NCBI GenBank assembly: GCA_937924855.1
Contig: CALEYQ010000058.1
Location: forward strand, 20,863 to 84,862
Source of the DNA: an uncultured Bacteroidota bacterium
GTDB taxonomy: Bacteria > Bacteroidota > Bacteroidia > JADZBD01
Direction of reading: 5' to 3'
Length of the DNA: 64,000 nucleotides
Of this stretch, positions 51,347 through 61,500 are shown piece after piece. The notes beneath the pieces were generated by a model that had not been told where the DNA came from, made no database searches, and saw nothing but the letters and a program-made list of their open reading frames with translations. The position numbers and the translations under genes were made by a program. Numbering within the stretch: position 1 is the stretch's first letter; every line of letters begins with the position of its first letter.

Positions 51347-52332
51347 ATAAATTTCTTGGCCAGCAACACCTCTGCAATCTGAACCGCATTGGTAGCTGCT
51401 CCTTTTCTGAGGTTATCAGAAACAACCCACAGGTTAATGGCTTTATCGTTGCCGGGATCTTTCCGGATTCTTCCCACAAATACCTCATCCCGATTGTGAG
51501 CCGTAAGTGGCATGGGATAAATATTCTCGGCGGGCTTATCCTGAACCACTACTCCGGGAGCCTCAGACAGAATCTTTATCACTTCGTCCAGGTCAAAGGA
51601 TGCTGTAAATTCCACATTAATGCTTTCGCTATGGCCACCCATTACCGGAACCCTCACGGTGGTAGGACTTACCAAAATGGAATCGTCGCCCATGATTTTC
51701 CGGGTTTCGTTCACCATTTTCATTTCTTCTTTGGTATAACCATTGTCAAGGAACGAATCAATATGGGGCAATAAATTCAGATCAATGGGATGAGGATATA
51801 CCTTTGCCCCCTTTTTTCCCTGCCTTTCATCCATCAGCTGATCAACCGCTTTTTTCCCGGTTCCGGTTACCGACTGATAGGTAGAAACCACAATACGCTT
51901 AATGGTAAATCTCCTATGCAGTGGAAAAAGAGCCACAACCATTTGTATGGTAGAACAATTTGGGTTTGCAATAATCAAATCTTCATGCCCGATAACGTGG
52001 GCATTAACTTCAGGCACGACTAGTTTTTTGGTGGGATCCATTCTCCAGGCCGATGAGTTATCTACTACCCGTATTCCGGCAGCAGCAAATTTGGGAGCCC
52101 ACTCCAACGAAGTACCTCCTCCGGCACTGAAAATAGCAAGGGAGGGTTTCATCTTAATGGCGGTTTCCATCCCAACCACTTCGTAATCCTTGTTCCTGAA
52201 TTTTACTGTCTTGCCCACCGATTTTTCAGAGGCAACAGGAATAAATTCAGTTACAGGAAAATTCCTTTCCTCCAGGATTTCAGACATTTTGGTTCCCACC
52301 AAACCGGTGGCTCCTACTACGGCTACTTTCAT
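51343..52332 (-). CDS. asd: Aspartate-semialdehyde dehydrogenase
   Basis: 329 residues from the ATG at 52332 (MKVAVVGATGLVGTKM); the longer start at 52392 adds a leader inside the terminator-like hairpin. NADP-binding motif VGATGLVG at the N-terminus, active-site Cys in NPNCSTIQM, and later HPIDLNLLPHIDSF and GGHSESINVEF. It reduces aspartyl phosphate to aspartate semialdehyde, the branch point to lysine, threonine, methionine and diaminopimelate. It is convergent with lspA. A hairpin with a T tract sits just upstream of its start, suggesting control of transcription. Confidence 0.97.
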   Translation of the reverse strand: MKVAVVGATGLVGTKMSEILEERNFPVTEFIPVASEKSVGKTVKFRNKDYEVVGMETAIKMKPSLAIFSAGGGTSLEWAPKFAAAGIRVVDNSSAWRMDPTKKLVVPEVNAHVIGHEDLIIANPNCSTIQMVVALFPLHRRFTIKRIVVSTYQSVTGTGKKAVDQLMDERQGKKGAKVYPHPIDLNLLPHIDSFLDNGYTKEEMKMVNETRKIMGDDSILVSPTTVRVPVMGGHSESINVEFTASFDLDEVIKILSEAPGVVVQDKPAENIYPMPLTAHNRDEVFVGRIRKDPGNDKAINLWVVSDNLRKGAATNAVQIAEVLLAKKFI

Positions 52333-52345
52333 TTTTCTTTTTTTT

Positions 52346-52374
52346 AAATAAAAAACCTCCCATGGGGGAGGTTT
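52346..52374 (-). terminator. Terminator-like hairpin in the asd leader
   Basis: AAACCTCCC and GGGAGGTTT form a stem (52353-52374), then TTTTTTATTT on the minus strand, 14 bases before the asd ATG. No upstream minus-strand gene would need it: the nearest ends at 53176 with a plus-strand gene between. This suggests an attenuator in the asd leader. Confidence 0.5.
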
Positions 52375-52513
52375 GCTAAAATACCCTGCCAACCCCCTTT
52401 CAGGACTTGCACTTTTTATATTTTTTCCCGCTTGTTTTCATTTGTCGCCGGCAAATATCAATAAATTATTGAATTCAAAAAAAAAATTCCGAAATTTAAG
52501 GAATTATCAACCT

Positions 52514-53170
52514 ATGAGACGATTTGCGGGACTGCTTTCCCTGGTTTCTTTTCTTTTTTTAGGGGCTTGTTCCGAACCGGAAAAAACAAAGGAGGCCCCC
52601 CACCCCAACCAGCTCAAACTATTTGTGTTTGAGGTAAATGGGAAATTCGGGTTTCGTGACTCCTCCGGAGTGGTTCATATTCCGGCTCAATACGATATGG
52701 CCTATGAATTTGACACCAACCTTATTGCTCCGGTTTACGATTCGTCCGGCTGGATAATGATTGACAAAAAAGGGAATTATGTTTTAACTCCCTATTTCTT
52801 TGATAACGGTCCTGATTATTTTGAAGAGGGCCTGGCCCGATTTGTTGAAAATGGGAAAATGGGCTTTTTTAATGGCCGTGGCGAAAAGATTGTTCCGGCC
52901 GGATTTGACTTTGTTACTCCCTTTAAGAATAGTTATGCCGCCGGCTGCCTGGGCTGCTCTCCAACCCCCCTCGATCCCGAAAGGTGGAAAATAGACGGCG
53001 GGCGATGGGGCATGATTAACAAAGCCGGTAAGGTTGTTGTCCCTTTTTCCTATGATGCCCTGATTCATTTTGACCGCGACAGCATAACGGTAAAAAACGA
53101 AAAAGGCTGGTTCAAAATGAAAATCGGAGGAAATACCCTAAAGGGGGTCAGTCCCCCAAAGGCAGAGTAA
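52514..53170 (+). CDS. WG-repeat lipoprotein
   Basis: 218 residues from the ATG at 52514, chosen because it begins a lipoprotein signal (MRRFAGLLSLVSFLFLGACS, lipobox LGAC). The rest consists of WG-type repeats of about 45-50 residues, each with a G-x-(Y/W/F)-G-F/M and a following I-P/V-P motif (KFGFRDSSGVVHIPAQYDMA, GFFNGRGEKIVPAGFDFVTP, RWGMINKAGKVVVPFSYDAL). They form beta-rich binding surfaces. Cell-surface or periplasmic; binding partner unknown. Confidence 0.87.
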   Translation: MRRFAGLLSLVSFLFLGACSEPEKTKEAPHPNQLKLFVFEVNGKFGFRDSSGVVHIPAQYDMAYEFDTNLIAPVYDSSGWIMIDKKGNYVLTPYFFDNGPDYFEEGLARFVENGKMGFFNGRGEKIVPAGFDFVTPFKNSYAAGCLGCSPTPLDPERWKIDGGRWGMINKAGKVVVPFSYDALIHFDRDSITVKNEKGWFKMKIGGNTLKGVSPPKAE

Positions 53171-53175
53171 ATTAA

Positions 53176-54567
53176 TTAGCTTTCCAGATCAGAAATCTCA
53201 AGCATTTTAATGCCCTGTATTTGCTTAAGCTCCCCGCTTAGTTTTTCGGGATCGCCACAGATTACCAGAATGTAATTAGCCGGATTAAAATATTTCTTAA
53301 TTACAGTGTTTAACATTTCGGCTGTGATGTTGTTTATACCCGAAATCTGCGCCTGGCGGTTTTTAGGATTAGGGTAAAGAACCAGGTTAAATGCCTCGGC
53401 TACATCAAGGGGTGTTTCCCAAAAAGTCTGCCCACTAAGGAATTTTGCTGCAGAAGCATTTCTCTTTGGTGTGGTAACTCCACTTTGGTAAAAGGATTTC
53501 AAAACCCTGTCGAACGATTCCACGGTTGCTGCAGTAACCCCGGTTCTAACCTGTGTAACCACTCTTGCATAGCCCCGGTTGTTTTCCCCATCGTATAATA
53601 GATTTATCCCGTAAGTTTTCCCTTCTTTAGCTCTTATCTCCTCAAACAACATTTCGTTAAACAGTTCGCTGGCCCACAAATAGGGTAAGTGGTACTCTGA
53701 CCCGGGAAGGGGTGCCTGAAAATTCCACCGTAAACAACTTTGGGTAGATCCTTTTTTTCCCGGAATAAAATATCGGGTAATTCCCTTGATTTTCTTTTCG
53801 GAATAGCTAAAGTTGCCGAGGGAACCGAACTTGGGCTTCCAGTCCCCAAAGTGCTTCTCCAGCAATGGAATAATGGTTGCAGCCTGAATGTTTCCCGAAA
53901 CCAGTATTTTACAATTGGCCGGATTGAAATAGAAGGAATGAAAAAACAGCACCGAATCCCGGTTTATCTTTTTTAATTGCGCCGGGAAAAACTGTCGTCC
54001 CAGCGGGTGATCCTTTCCATAAACCACCAGGTTGGAAGCGGCATTGGCCAGATTCATAAGATCCATGCGCGAGGGCTTGTTATAAGTTAGCATACGGCTT
54101 GTGATCTGACTTATTTCATCGGCAGGAAATGAGGGTCTGGTAATTACTCCTGAAAGCACCTGAAGTCCTGTTTCCAGTTTGTCATTTAAAAACAGCGATG
54201 ATATCGACGTGGCCTCGTCACTCACCCCCACATTGATTCCTGAGGAAATTCCCGCCAGTAGGCCGTCGATTTGTGATGCATTAAGTTTATCGTAGCCTTT
54301 GTCGAGGCACTGTGCGGTAATTCCGGCAAGACCCTGCAAACCGGGGAGTTCATTTTTTCTTCCGCCCTTCATCCATACCTTAATTCCGGTTACCGGGAGC
54401 TCACCAAAGGGAACAATCCAAACTTCAATGCCATTTTTCAGCTTGTGCTTTGAAAAATTTACCTGCATTGCTTTGTAATAAAATGAGGATAAAAAACAAA
54501 GCAGGGCAGGCAGCAACAAAAAAACCGCCGGGCGAAACAGGGAAAAACCGTTCTTTATTCGTTCCAT
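53176..54567 (-). CDS. M16-family peptidase, inactive-type partner
   Basis: 463 residues of the M16 (insulinase) fold. N-terminal hydrophobic segment (AVFLLLPALLCFLSSFYY), then NGIEVWIVPFGELPVTGIKV and GLQGLAGITAQCLDKGYDKL, where the active HxxEH would lie, but the zinc ligands are missing. The C-terminal half resembles the substrate-clamping part (GKTYGINLLYDGENNRGYAR). It pairs with the adjacent M16 gene, overlapping it by 13 bases. Such pairs form heterodimers with one active half. Confidence 0.88.
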   Translation of the reverse strand: MERIKNGFSLFRPAVFLLLPALLCFLSSFYYKAMQVNFSKHKLKNGIEVWIVPFGELPVTGIKVWMKGGRKNELPGLQGLAGITAQCLDKGYDKLNASQIDGLLAGISSGINVGVSDEATSISSLFLNDKLETGLQVLSGVITRPSFPADEISQITSRMLTYNKPSRMDLMNLANAASNLVVYGKDHPLGRQFFPAQLKKINRDSVLFFHSFYFNPANCKILVSGNIQAATIIPLLEKHFGDWKPKFGSLGNFSYSEKKIKGITRYFIPGKKGSTQSCLRWNFQAPLPGSEYHLPYLWASELFNEMLFEEIRAKEGKTYGINLLYDGENNRGYARVVTQVRTGVTAATVESFDRVLKSFYQSGVTTPKRNASAAKFLSGQTFWETPLDVAEAFNLVLYPNPKNRQAQISGINNITAEMLNTVIKKYFNPANYILVICGDPEKLSGELKQIQGIKMLEISDLES

Positions 54568-55880
54568 TCAGGTTTGCAATTAAGGTACCAGAATTTATCT
54601 TCGCCAAGCCAGTTTTTACTAACCCGTCTAATATCCTCGGCGGTTATTTTCCGGTACTGGGCATACGGATTTTTTACCTTTTCAAAATCGCCAAAATAAA
54701 ATTCCATCATTCCCAGTTCAGAGGCAAGGTCTGACAAACTGAACAAGGAAAATGTCCTGTTCCTTTCCATATTCTCGACAAACAAATCAAAATCCTTTTG
54801 GGAAATACCCTCCTCTGCAATTTTTTGCAATTCTTCCTTTATGGCCTTTTTAACTCTCACATTACCGGGTCCGGCTTCCATAATTATGTCTATAATTCCA
54901 AGATTAGGAAAGAGGGAATAGTCTTCGCTCATGGATTGAATGGCAAAAGCTGATTTTTCCTTTTTTACAAGCCGTTCATTAAGAATTCCGTTTTCATTGG
55001 TAAAAAGGTACTGGACAAGAAAATTGAAGGTAAAAAAATCAGGGTGGTTAACTGCAGGTCGGGGAATTATCAGGCTGTATATCTGAACCGGAAATCCAAT
55101 ACCAAAATCGGTTTTTTCGGCCGGGTTCAGGGTAAGTGGTGGCGTAGCCAAAGATGTTTTTGGAATTTCGACAGCTGTCAGGGTTCCAAAATATTTTTCT
55201 GCCAGTGAAAAAACAATTTCGGGTTTTACATCACCGGTAACAACCACAAAAGCATTTCCGGGGTGGTAGTGCTTTTTGAAAAAGTCGACACATTGTTCCG
55301 CGCGAAAACTTAGTATTTCAGGCAGGAACCCTATTACATCCACGGCATAAGGATGTCCTTTGGGATACAAATATGGATATCGGTTATAGTGCAGTTTCTG
55401 ATACCAATTATTTTCCCCGTTCCGGAACTCCTCCCCTACCACTTCCCTTTCCGTATTCAGTATTTCCTGGGTCACAATAAAGTTTTTCATCCGGTCGGAT
55501 TCAAGGTCGAAAACCAGCTCCAGAGCCGGCGAAGGCACCGTGCTGTGGTAAACGGTCCGGTCGAAAGTAGTATAGGCATTAAGAGAAGCCGCTCCGGCAC
55601 TATCCAATAGGCGGAAATATGAGTTGCCGGGATACTTTGCCGTTCCGCGGAACATCATGTGTTCAAAAAGATGGGCCATACCCCGGATTCCATCAGTCTC
55701 GTCCTTACTTCCTACCTTATACCAAACTTCGGTGTGTACAAAGCCGCTTCCGGGTTTCTCGCAAAAAATAACTTTTAATCCATTGGGGAGAGTTTTGGAG
55801 CTTATATTTCCCCATTGCGCAATGGCAGAAACGCTTGTGAGAAAAAATAAAACAAAAAGAGGGCGAAAAAAGCGGCGCAT
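54555..55880 (-). CDS. M16-family zinc peptidase, active-type partner
   Basis: 441 residues from the ATG at 55880, with a signal peptide (PLFVLFFLTSVSAIAQWG). The zinc motif HLFEH is present (GMAHLFEHMMFRGT), with the downstream glutamate in a suitable position (ILNTEREVVGEEFR). It cuts peptides in the periplasm, probably together with the adjacent inactive-type subunit. A possible promoter (TACCTTAG) lies at 55889-55896 on the minus strand, in the space shared with the divergent SpoIIE gene. Confidence 0.92.
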   Translation of the reverse strand: MRRFFRPLFVLFFLTSVSAIAQWGNISSKTLPNGLKVIFCEKPGSGFVHTEVWYKVGSKDETDGIRGMAHLFEHMMFRGTAKYPGNSYFRLLDSAGAASLNAYTTFDRTVYHSTVPSPALELVFDLESDRMKNFIVTQEILNTEREVVGEEFRNGENNWYQKLHYNRYPYLYPKGHPYAVDVIGFLPEILSFRAEQCVDFFKKHYHPGNAFVVVTGDVKPEIVFSLAEKYFGTLTAVEIPKTSLATPPLTLNPAEKTDFGIGFPVQIYSLIIPRPAVNHPDFFTFNFLVQYLFTNENGILNERLVKKEKSAFAIQSMSEDYSLFPNLGIIDIIMEAGPGNVRVKKAIKEELQKIAEEGISQKDFDLFVENMERNRTFSLFSLSDLASELGMMEFYFGDFEKVKNPYAQYRKITAEDIRRVSKNWLGEDKFWYLNCKPEWNE

Positions 55881-55942
55881 AATTTCACCTAAGGTAGCGA
55901 ACCTCCCCAATAAAACAAAATCAATTATTCTCAAGGGAAATG

Positions 55943-55950
55943 TATCTTTG
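55943..55950 (+). promoter_or_regulatory. Bacteroidota -7 box (TATCTTTG) for the SpoIIE gene
   Basis: Exact TAnnTTTG match, ending six bases before the ATG at 55956. The transcript would be almost leaderless. Confidence 0.6.
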
Positions 55951-55955
55951 AAACA

Positions 55956-58100
55956 ATGAAGCATATTCGGGTAACAAGATTGGTTTTAATCATTTTTCTG
56001 CTTCATTCCTCTTTTGAATCTTTCCTTGCACAACCCGATTCCCTCATAAAAATTTTGAAAACTGCCGTGAATGACTCTGAAAAAGTTGTTCTGTTAAATC
56101 AAATCATTGAAGAAATAAACGACGATGATGTCTGGTTCCCCTACAATGAAGAGTTGCACAGGCTATCGGCTAAAAACGGGCACTCCTCAACCGGATTTCT
56201 TAAACAACACTATGCCCGGTATCTCGGGAAAGCACTAAATAACTACGGGTACTATTGGCAAAGAAAAGGAAACAGCATAAAAGGGCTCAATTATTATTAT
56301 GACGCCATGAAGATTTTTGAATTCTTAAAAGACAAGGAAGGCATGGCATTGTGTTATAACAATATGGGTTATTCAATTTCAAATTATGGAAATCTTGCCG
56401 ATGCATTGGAATATTATCAAAAAAGTCTGAATATCTGGGAAGAGCTTCGAGACAGCAATGGCATTGCAGCCTCATATAACAACATTGGGCATCTGCATAA
56501 ATTAAACAGAGATACCGACAAATCACTTGAGTACTTCTTAAAGAGTTTAAGTTACAGGGAAAAAAACGATAACCCGGTTGGTTATGCTATAAGCTTAACC
56601 AACATTGGATATATACATCAACAGAAAAAAAATTACTTTCTGGCAAAAAAATTCTATGAAGAGGCTCTGGAATTAAACCGGTTAGTTAAAAACCCAATAG
56701 GGCATGCCAATAGCTTTCAAATGCTTGGTTCCCTTGAAGCCGATCTTGGAAGCCCGGACTCGGCTCTGATTTTTACACAAAAGGCCATAAAACTGAGAAA
56801 GGAAATTGGAGATCCGGAGGGCGTGGCAACCTGCCACTGGACTCTTGCCAGGATTTACAAGCGAAAAAAAAACTATCCCGCAGCCCTTGAGGCCGCACAC
56901 TTTGCGCATCGATATAATCTTGAGCAGGGATATGTACAATCCATTGCCACCAGCGCTTCTATTCTATATGAAATCTATTCTGAAACCGGGAATTCGGCTG
57001 AAGCCCTTAGGTTTTATAAGTTGTACATTTCAATGCGCGACAGTCTTAGCAGCAAGGAAAATAAGAGTGCCATTCTTAAAAACGATTTCCAACGGGTTTA
57101 CGAAAGAAAGTTACTGGCCGACAGCTTACGGCTAGAAGAGCAACGGAAACTTGACGCCCTTAAGCACAATGCACAAATAGAAAAACAAAAAACCTATACC
57201 CTGGCAGGGGCCGGTGGTTTCTTCCTTATGCTCGTATTGGCGGGAGTATTGTACCTGGCCTTTAAATCCAAAAAGAAGTCTCATGAAATTATTTCCCAAC
57301 AACACAGGATACTTGAAGAAAAGAACAAGGAAATACTTGATTCTATTAATTATTCCAGGAGGTTACAGGAGGCTATTTTGCCCTCGGAGGAGCTAATGAA
57401 TAAAACTTTTCCTTCAATGTTTCTGATATACCAACCCAAAGATATCATTGCCGGAGACTTTTATTGGTGCGATTACATTCCGGGGGAAGCCGGGGATGGA
57501 GGTGCTTATTTTGCCGTTGCAGATTGCACCGGGCATGGCGTTCCCGGAGCCCTGGTAAGCGTTGTTTGTTCCAGAGCGCTCAATCAATCCGTTCAGGAAT
57601 ACGGACTAAGAAAACCCGGTGAGATTCTTACCCGAACGCGGGAGTTGGTGATTGCCACCTTTACAAAAAACAACCAGGAGGTTATGGATGGCATGGATAT
57701 TTCGCTTATTCGCTGGAACAAAAGCCAAAATATACTTGAGTTTTCGGGCGCAAATCGCAGCCTTTGGATTTGGGAAAACGACCAGATTAAAGAAATAAAG
57801 GGCGACCGGATGCCGGTTGGGCTTCACCCGGAAACCAAGCCTTTTACCACTCACCAACTCAACCCCGGCCTCCCAATGGAATTATTTATGTTTTCCGATG
57901 GAGCGCCTGATCAGTTTGGGGGCCTAAATCAAAAAAAACTAAAGCTATCGGGTCTTCGTTCCTGGATTATAGAAAGCCGAAAGTCCGGATTTGAAAATGT
58001 TAAACAAAGTCTGGAAGAAAAATTGTCAGGCTGGAAAATGAATCACGAACAAATGGATGACATTACGATGGCAGGGATTAAACTAAGCCCTACCAGTTAA
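55956..58100 (+). CDS. TPR-repeat membrane protein with SpoIIE-type phosphatase domain
   Basis: 714 residues. Signal-like N-terminus (LVLIIFLLHSSFESFLAQ). Tetratricopeptide repeats cover about residues 70-360 (GMALCYNNMGYSISNYGNLA, GIAASYNNIGHLHKLNRDTD). A membrane span (TLAGAGGFFLMLVLAGVLYL) is near residue 415. The cytoplasmic C-terminal domain is a SpoIIE/PP2C-type phosphatase (YFAVADCTGHGVPGALVSVV, MDGMDISLIRWN, MELFMFSDGAPDQFGG), with Asp metal ligands in place. It probably senses a periplasmic signal and dephosphorylates an anti-sigma antagonist. The cognate partner is not next to it. Confidence 0.92.
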   Translation: MKHIRVTRLVLIIFLLHSSFESFLAQPDSLIKILKTAVNDSEKVVLLNQIIEEINDDDVWFPYNEELHRLSAKNGHSSTGFLKQHYARYLGKALNNYGYYWQRKGNSIKGLNYYYDAMKIFEFLKDKEGMALCYNNMGYSISNYGNLADALEYYQKSLNIWEELRDSNGIAASYNNIGHLHKLNRDTDKSLEYFLKSLSYREKNDNPVGYAISLTNIGYIHQQKKNYFLAKKFYEEALELNRLVKNPIGHANSFQMLGSLEADLGSPDSALIFTQKAIKLRKEIGDPEGVATCHWTLARIYKRKKNYPAALEAAHFAHRYNLEQGYVQSIATSASILYEIYSETGNSAEALRFYKLYISMRDSLSSKENKSAILKNDFQRVYERKLLADSLRLEEQRKLDALKHNAQIEKQKTYTLAGAGGFFLMLVLAGVLYLAFKSKKKSHEIISQQHRILEEKNKEILDSINYSRRLQEAILPSEELMNKTFPSMFLIYQPKDIIAGDFYWCDYIPGEAGDGGAYFAVADCTGHGVPGALVSVVCSRALNQSVQEYGLRKPGEILTRTRELVIATFTKNNQEVMDGMDISLIRWNKSQNILEFSGANRSLWIWENDQIKEIKGDRMPVGLHPETKPFTTHQLNPGLPMELFMFSDGAPDQFGGLNQKKLKLSGLRSWIIESRKSGFENVKQSLEEKLSGWKMNHEQMDDITMAGIKLSPTS

Positions 58101-58476
58101 AGCAAACCGAGTAGTTTGTTTTAACTTTTTTAGAGCGTGAGGTTTTCATTGCCATTTGGTGACAAAAGCGTTTCCATTTCTTTTTCGCCTTATAGCTTTT
58201 GCCACCTCCTGAATAGGAGCCGGAACCTGACGAGAAATGCTCTCTCCTTTTTTCCTTTACCACATCGCAATCTGTACAGGGCTTATCTTCCTGTTTTCCC
58301 TGATTTTGCGAAAAAAACTGCTGGGTTCCCAGATTGTTCTCCTGTACATTATCAAAATTTACATTCGATATGTTCTGAAATTGCTGAATCTGAACCGGAG
58401 GGTTTTCATTTACTTTTCCGGAACCTTGACCGAAAGAAATTACCGGAAGGAAAAACAAGGCTAGTAGGTATTTCAT
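58090..58476 (-). CDS. Small secreted Asn/Lys-rich protein
   Basis: 128 residues from the ATG at 58476, chosen because a signal peptide (MKYLLALFFLPVISFGQ) begins there. The mature part is rich in N, Q and S, includes CTDCD and a C-terminal basic stretch (KAKKKWKRFCHQMAMKTSRS). No known domain. It may be an extracellular or outer-membrane-associated protein. Its 3' end overlaps the SpoIIE gene end by 11 bases. Confidence 0.62.
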   Translation of the reverse strand: MKYLLALFFLPVISFGQGSGKVNENPPVQIQQFQNISNVNFDNVQENNLGTQQFFSQNQGKQEDKPCTDCDVVKEKRREHFSSGSGSYSGGGKSYKAKKKWKRFCHQMAMKTSRSKKVKTNYSVCFNW

Positions 58477-58480
58477 GTTT

Positions 58481-58520
58481 AAAAAATTTGTCGGCCCTTT
58501 CAGTGTTGCTGAAAGGGCCG
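58481..58520 (-). terminator. Hairpin terminator between the alpha-2-macroglobulin and the small secreted protein genes
   Basis: Arms CGGCCCTTTCAG (58492-58503) and CTGAAAGGGCCG (58509-58520) pair over 12 bases. On the minus strand TTTTTT follows after five bases. It probably ends transcription of the alpha-2-macroglobulin gene. Confidence 0.62.
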
Positions 58521-58528
58521 TTTGGTTT

Positions 58529-61500
58529 TTAATTAGATTTATTAACGGTGATCTTTCCGTAATTGGTCCATGTTTTAAATTCATTAGTATAATACAGGTA
58601 GGCTGAAGAAGCGGGAGCTTCATAAACCCCGGGAACTTCGGCTTTCAGATCAAGGTTTATTTCCTGCTTACCAGAGGGGGCCATTCCACGATAGTAAATA
58701 GCCAGTTTGTTTCCGATAATTTCATAGTAGTCGAAAACATTTTTCTCCTGCAGTTCCTTCAGCTGCCAGGGTTGGGCGCTGAGCCCTGCAGGCAGTCCAA
58801 TCAATACCATTGTGCTTGGCAAATCTGTTTTTTCCCGGTTGGTTACAACCGCTTTCAGACGCACCGTTTCGCCCTGGTTTACGGAATGGTCCAGAACCTT
58901 TACATCAAGACCAACCTTACATTCATTTGAAGATTCAGGATCGTTGGTTGCGTACTCAACGGATAAGGTAACCGGTAGCGGATTCTGGGTATTTTTGAAC
59001 TTAACGGTCACTTTTTCTTTTTCTTCTTTAAGGTGTTTTTCCAGATTATTAATTTCCAAAGGACCCTGGTCCCCGGCTTTGTAAGAGACCTCATCAACTT
59101 TCTTGCCATTTACATATACCTCAACGGTTCCTCCCTCTTTTGTTGCTTTTGAGGCTTTCGCATATTCAGTTAAGGCTTTGAGGGCCAATACAGTTCCCTG
59201 GGTGTTACCAAAGGTTCCGTAGGAGTTCCTGCTCGACGAAATGAACTTAATGGCCTTGTTAAGCTCTGTGCCCCGCTGGTTATTCTTTATTAGGGCAAGT
59301 ACAGACAAAGCTGTGGTTTCAATAGAAAGTGAAACGCCGGTGGAATGCGTGATGCTGTGTATTTTGCCCGGAAATGAGCCATCTTCCTTTTGCTGGCTTT
59401 TTAATTCCTCAAGGGCTTTTTCGGCACGGGCATTATCTCCCAAATTTCCCAGGGCAATGGAAACCATTGCAAGCTGATAAGGGTCTTTATTGTCAAGGGC
59501 AAGCTTAAAGGCCTTATCAACTTCCTTTTTCATATCCTTCATTCCGGTTTCAGATAATGCATAAACGATATAACCGTTCATAATTTCTGGCGCAATTTGT
59601 CCGAATGCATGATAGGCTTTGGAGTTCCGCTGAAAGCCTCCCTCGTTATCGCGCTGCGCCAACAACCAGTTTGTGGTCCGGTCCATCATTTGCTTGTCAA
59701 TATCGGCTCCTGCTTTGGACATATCACTAAACTGAAGCAAGCCATAGGCTGTAAGACCTTCATGTGCAGGAGCTTTTCCAAACCACTCATAACCTTTATT
59801 GGGTGTTTCAAAAGTCACCAGTCGACTATAACCTTTTTTCAGCAATTCGGCAGCCCGGTTCTCAAGTTCTTTATCCTTCACCTCCATGGTTTTGGTATAA
59901 TCAAGAACCATGGTGTTTGGCCAGGAGCTCATAGAGGTTTGCTCAAAACATCCGCTGGGTTCCCTGAGAATACCGCTTAAGCCCGACATAATATCTCCTA
60001 CTACGCTGGGGAAGGCACTGAGCTTTACCTTTAATGAGCCCTTAATGGCTTTTCTCAAATCCAAATGAAACTCTTCTGATAGTTTGTTCCCATTGAAGGA
60101 TTGTGCCACAGGATATCCGGCCTTTACCACGTTTACTTTTTGCTTTACACCCTCATTCATTCCGCAGGATACAAAGGTGAGGCTAAGATCTCCCATTTCG
60201 GCTTCTTGAAGAACATCGTAATTCAGGTAAATGGTTTTTGCTTTTCCGGCAGGAATTTGCTGGTATTCGGGAAGATTTCCGATAGCAAGAAAACCCTGAG
60301 GGCCTTTTACTTTCAATACGCCTGAAATAGGCTTAAGGGTATTGTTCTTTATGGTAACCGGAATTGAAATTTTATCCCCTGTAGTAACTTCAACAGGCAC
60401 TTTTGTAGCCAGGGTAAAGGGAAGCTGGTTGTAAATAAGTGTTTCGTCCTGGCCAACTAAACCATTTCCGGAAATGCCACCTGCTGTTAAACGAAATGAT
60501 GTAATCTCGTCGCTGGTTGAGAACCTGATTTTCCCCTTTCCTGATTCGTCGATTTTCAGGTTTGGCTTCCAGAAAACGGTGGATCTGAAATCATCGCGCA
60601 ATTCAGGCGTTTCGGATGGGTTATGTTTTGGTGTTTGGAATTCTCTAGCCCGGTATAATGCAGCAGATTGGCTGTTTTTATTCAATCCCACATTTCCATG
60701 AACCTTTTTCTTTTGCATGGGAACCGGCCCCTGGGGCATAAACCGTTCGTCCATAAAAACCTTTCCATTTGCAGATTTACCGTTTTGATCTTTTGATGGA
60801 ACCTTGTCAACGGGAGGTGCTTGAGGCGCTTGAAACTTGGGGGCTTCCTTCTTTTCCATTCTTTTTTCAGAAGACTTATCGTGTTTCATTTGAACCACGT
60901 TCACTGACCTTTCCATTTCGGGCGCTGCCAGGTTTTGTTCCATGGGAGCAATTACATCAAAGTCATCGAGGACACTTGAAGATTTTATATTCAATCCCCC
61001 GCTTTTAGGGTATTTGTAGTTAGTGGGAACCAGAGAAATGTTCAGGTTCTGATTGTAATAATAAACCGATTGATTTGAGGGCGAATAGTTTTCACCTGAA
61101 AAGACCATTGCCTGTGGCTCATATAAATCGAGCTTATTGAAAATAAACCTGCCATTGTTATCCGTTTTGAAAACATTCCCATTGGATGTCAGTTTGATAT
61201 TTGCATTGGCAACAGGCTTTCCGGTATAAGCATCTCTTACAACCCCGCTAACTACCGCAAGCTCTCCCTGATGATACAAATTCGTTTGGCTTTCAGCCAA
61301 TACTTTTCCCCAGGTAAACCTTCTCCATCCGCTGGTCATCATTAAGTAGTCCAGCGCTTTGTCTGCCTTGGGTTCTTTGGAGTCAAAATAAAATTTGGGT
61401 TCTTCCACTTTTTCCTGTAGCTCAGACTCAAGCAACATTTTGGAAATAAGGTTTCCCGATTTGTCATCTGCGAAGCTTAAAAGTTGATCATTAACTGCAG

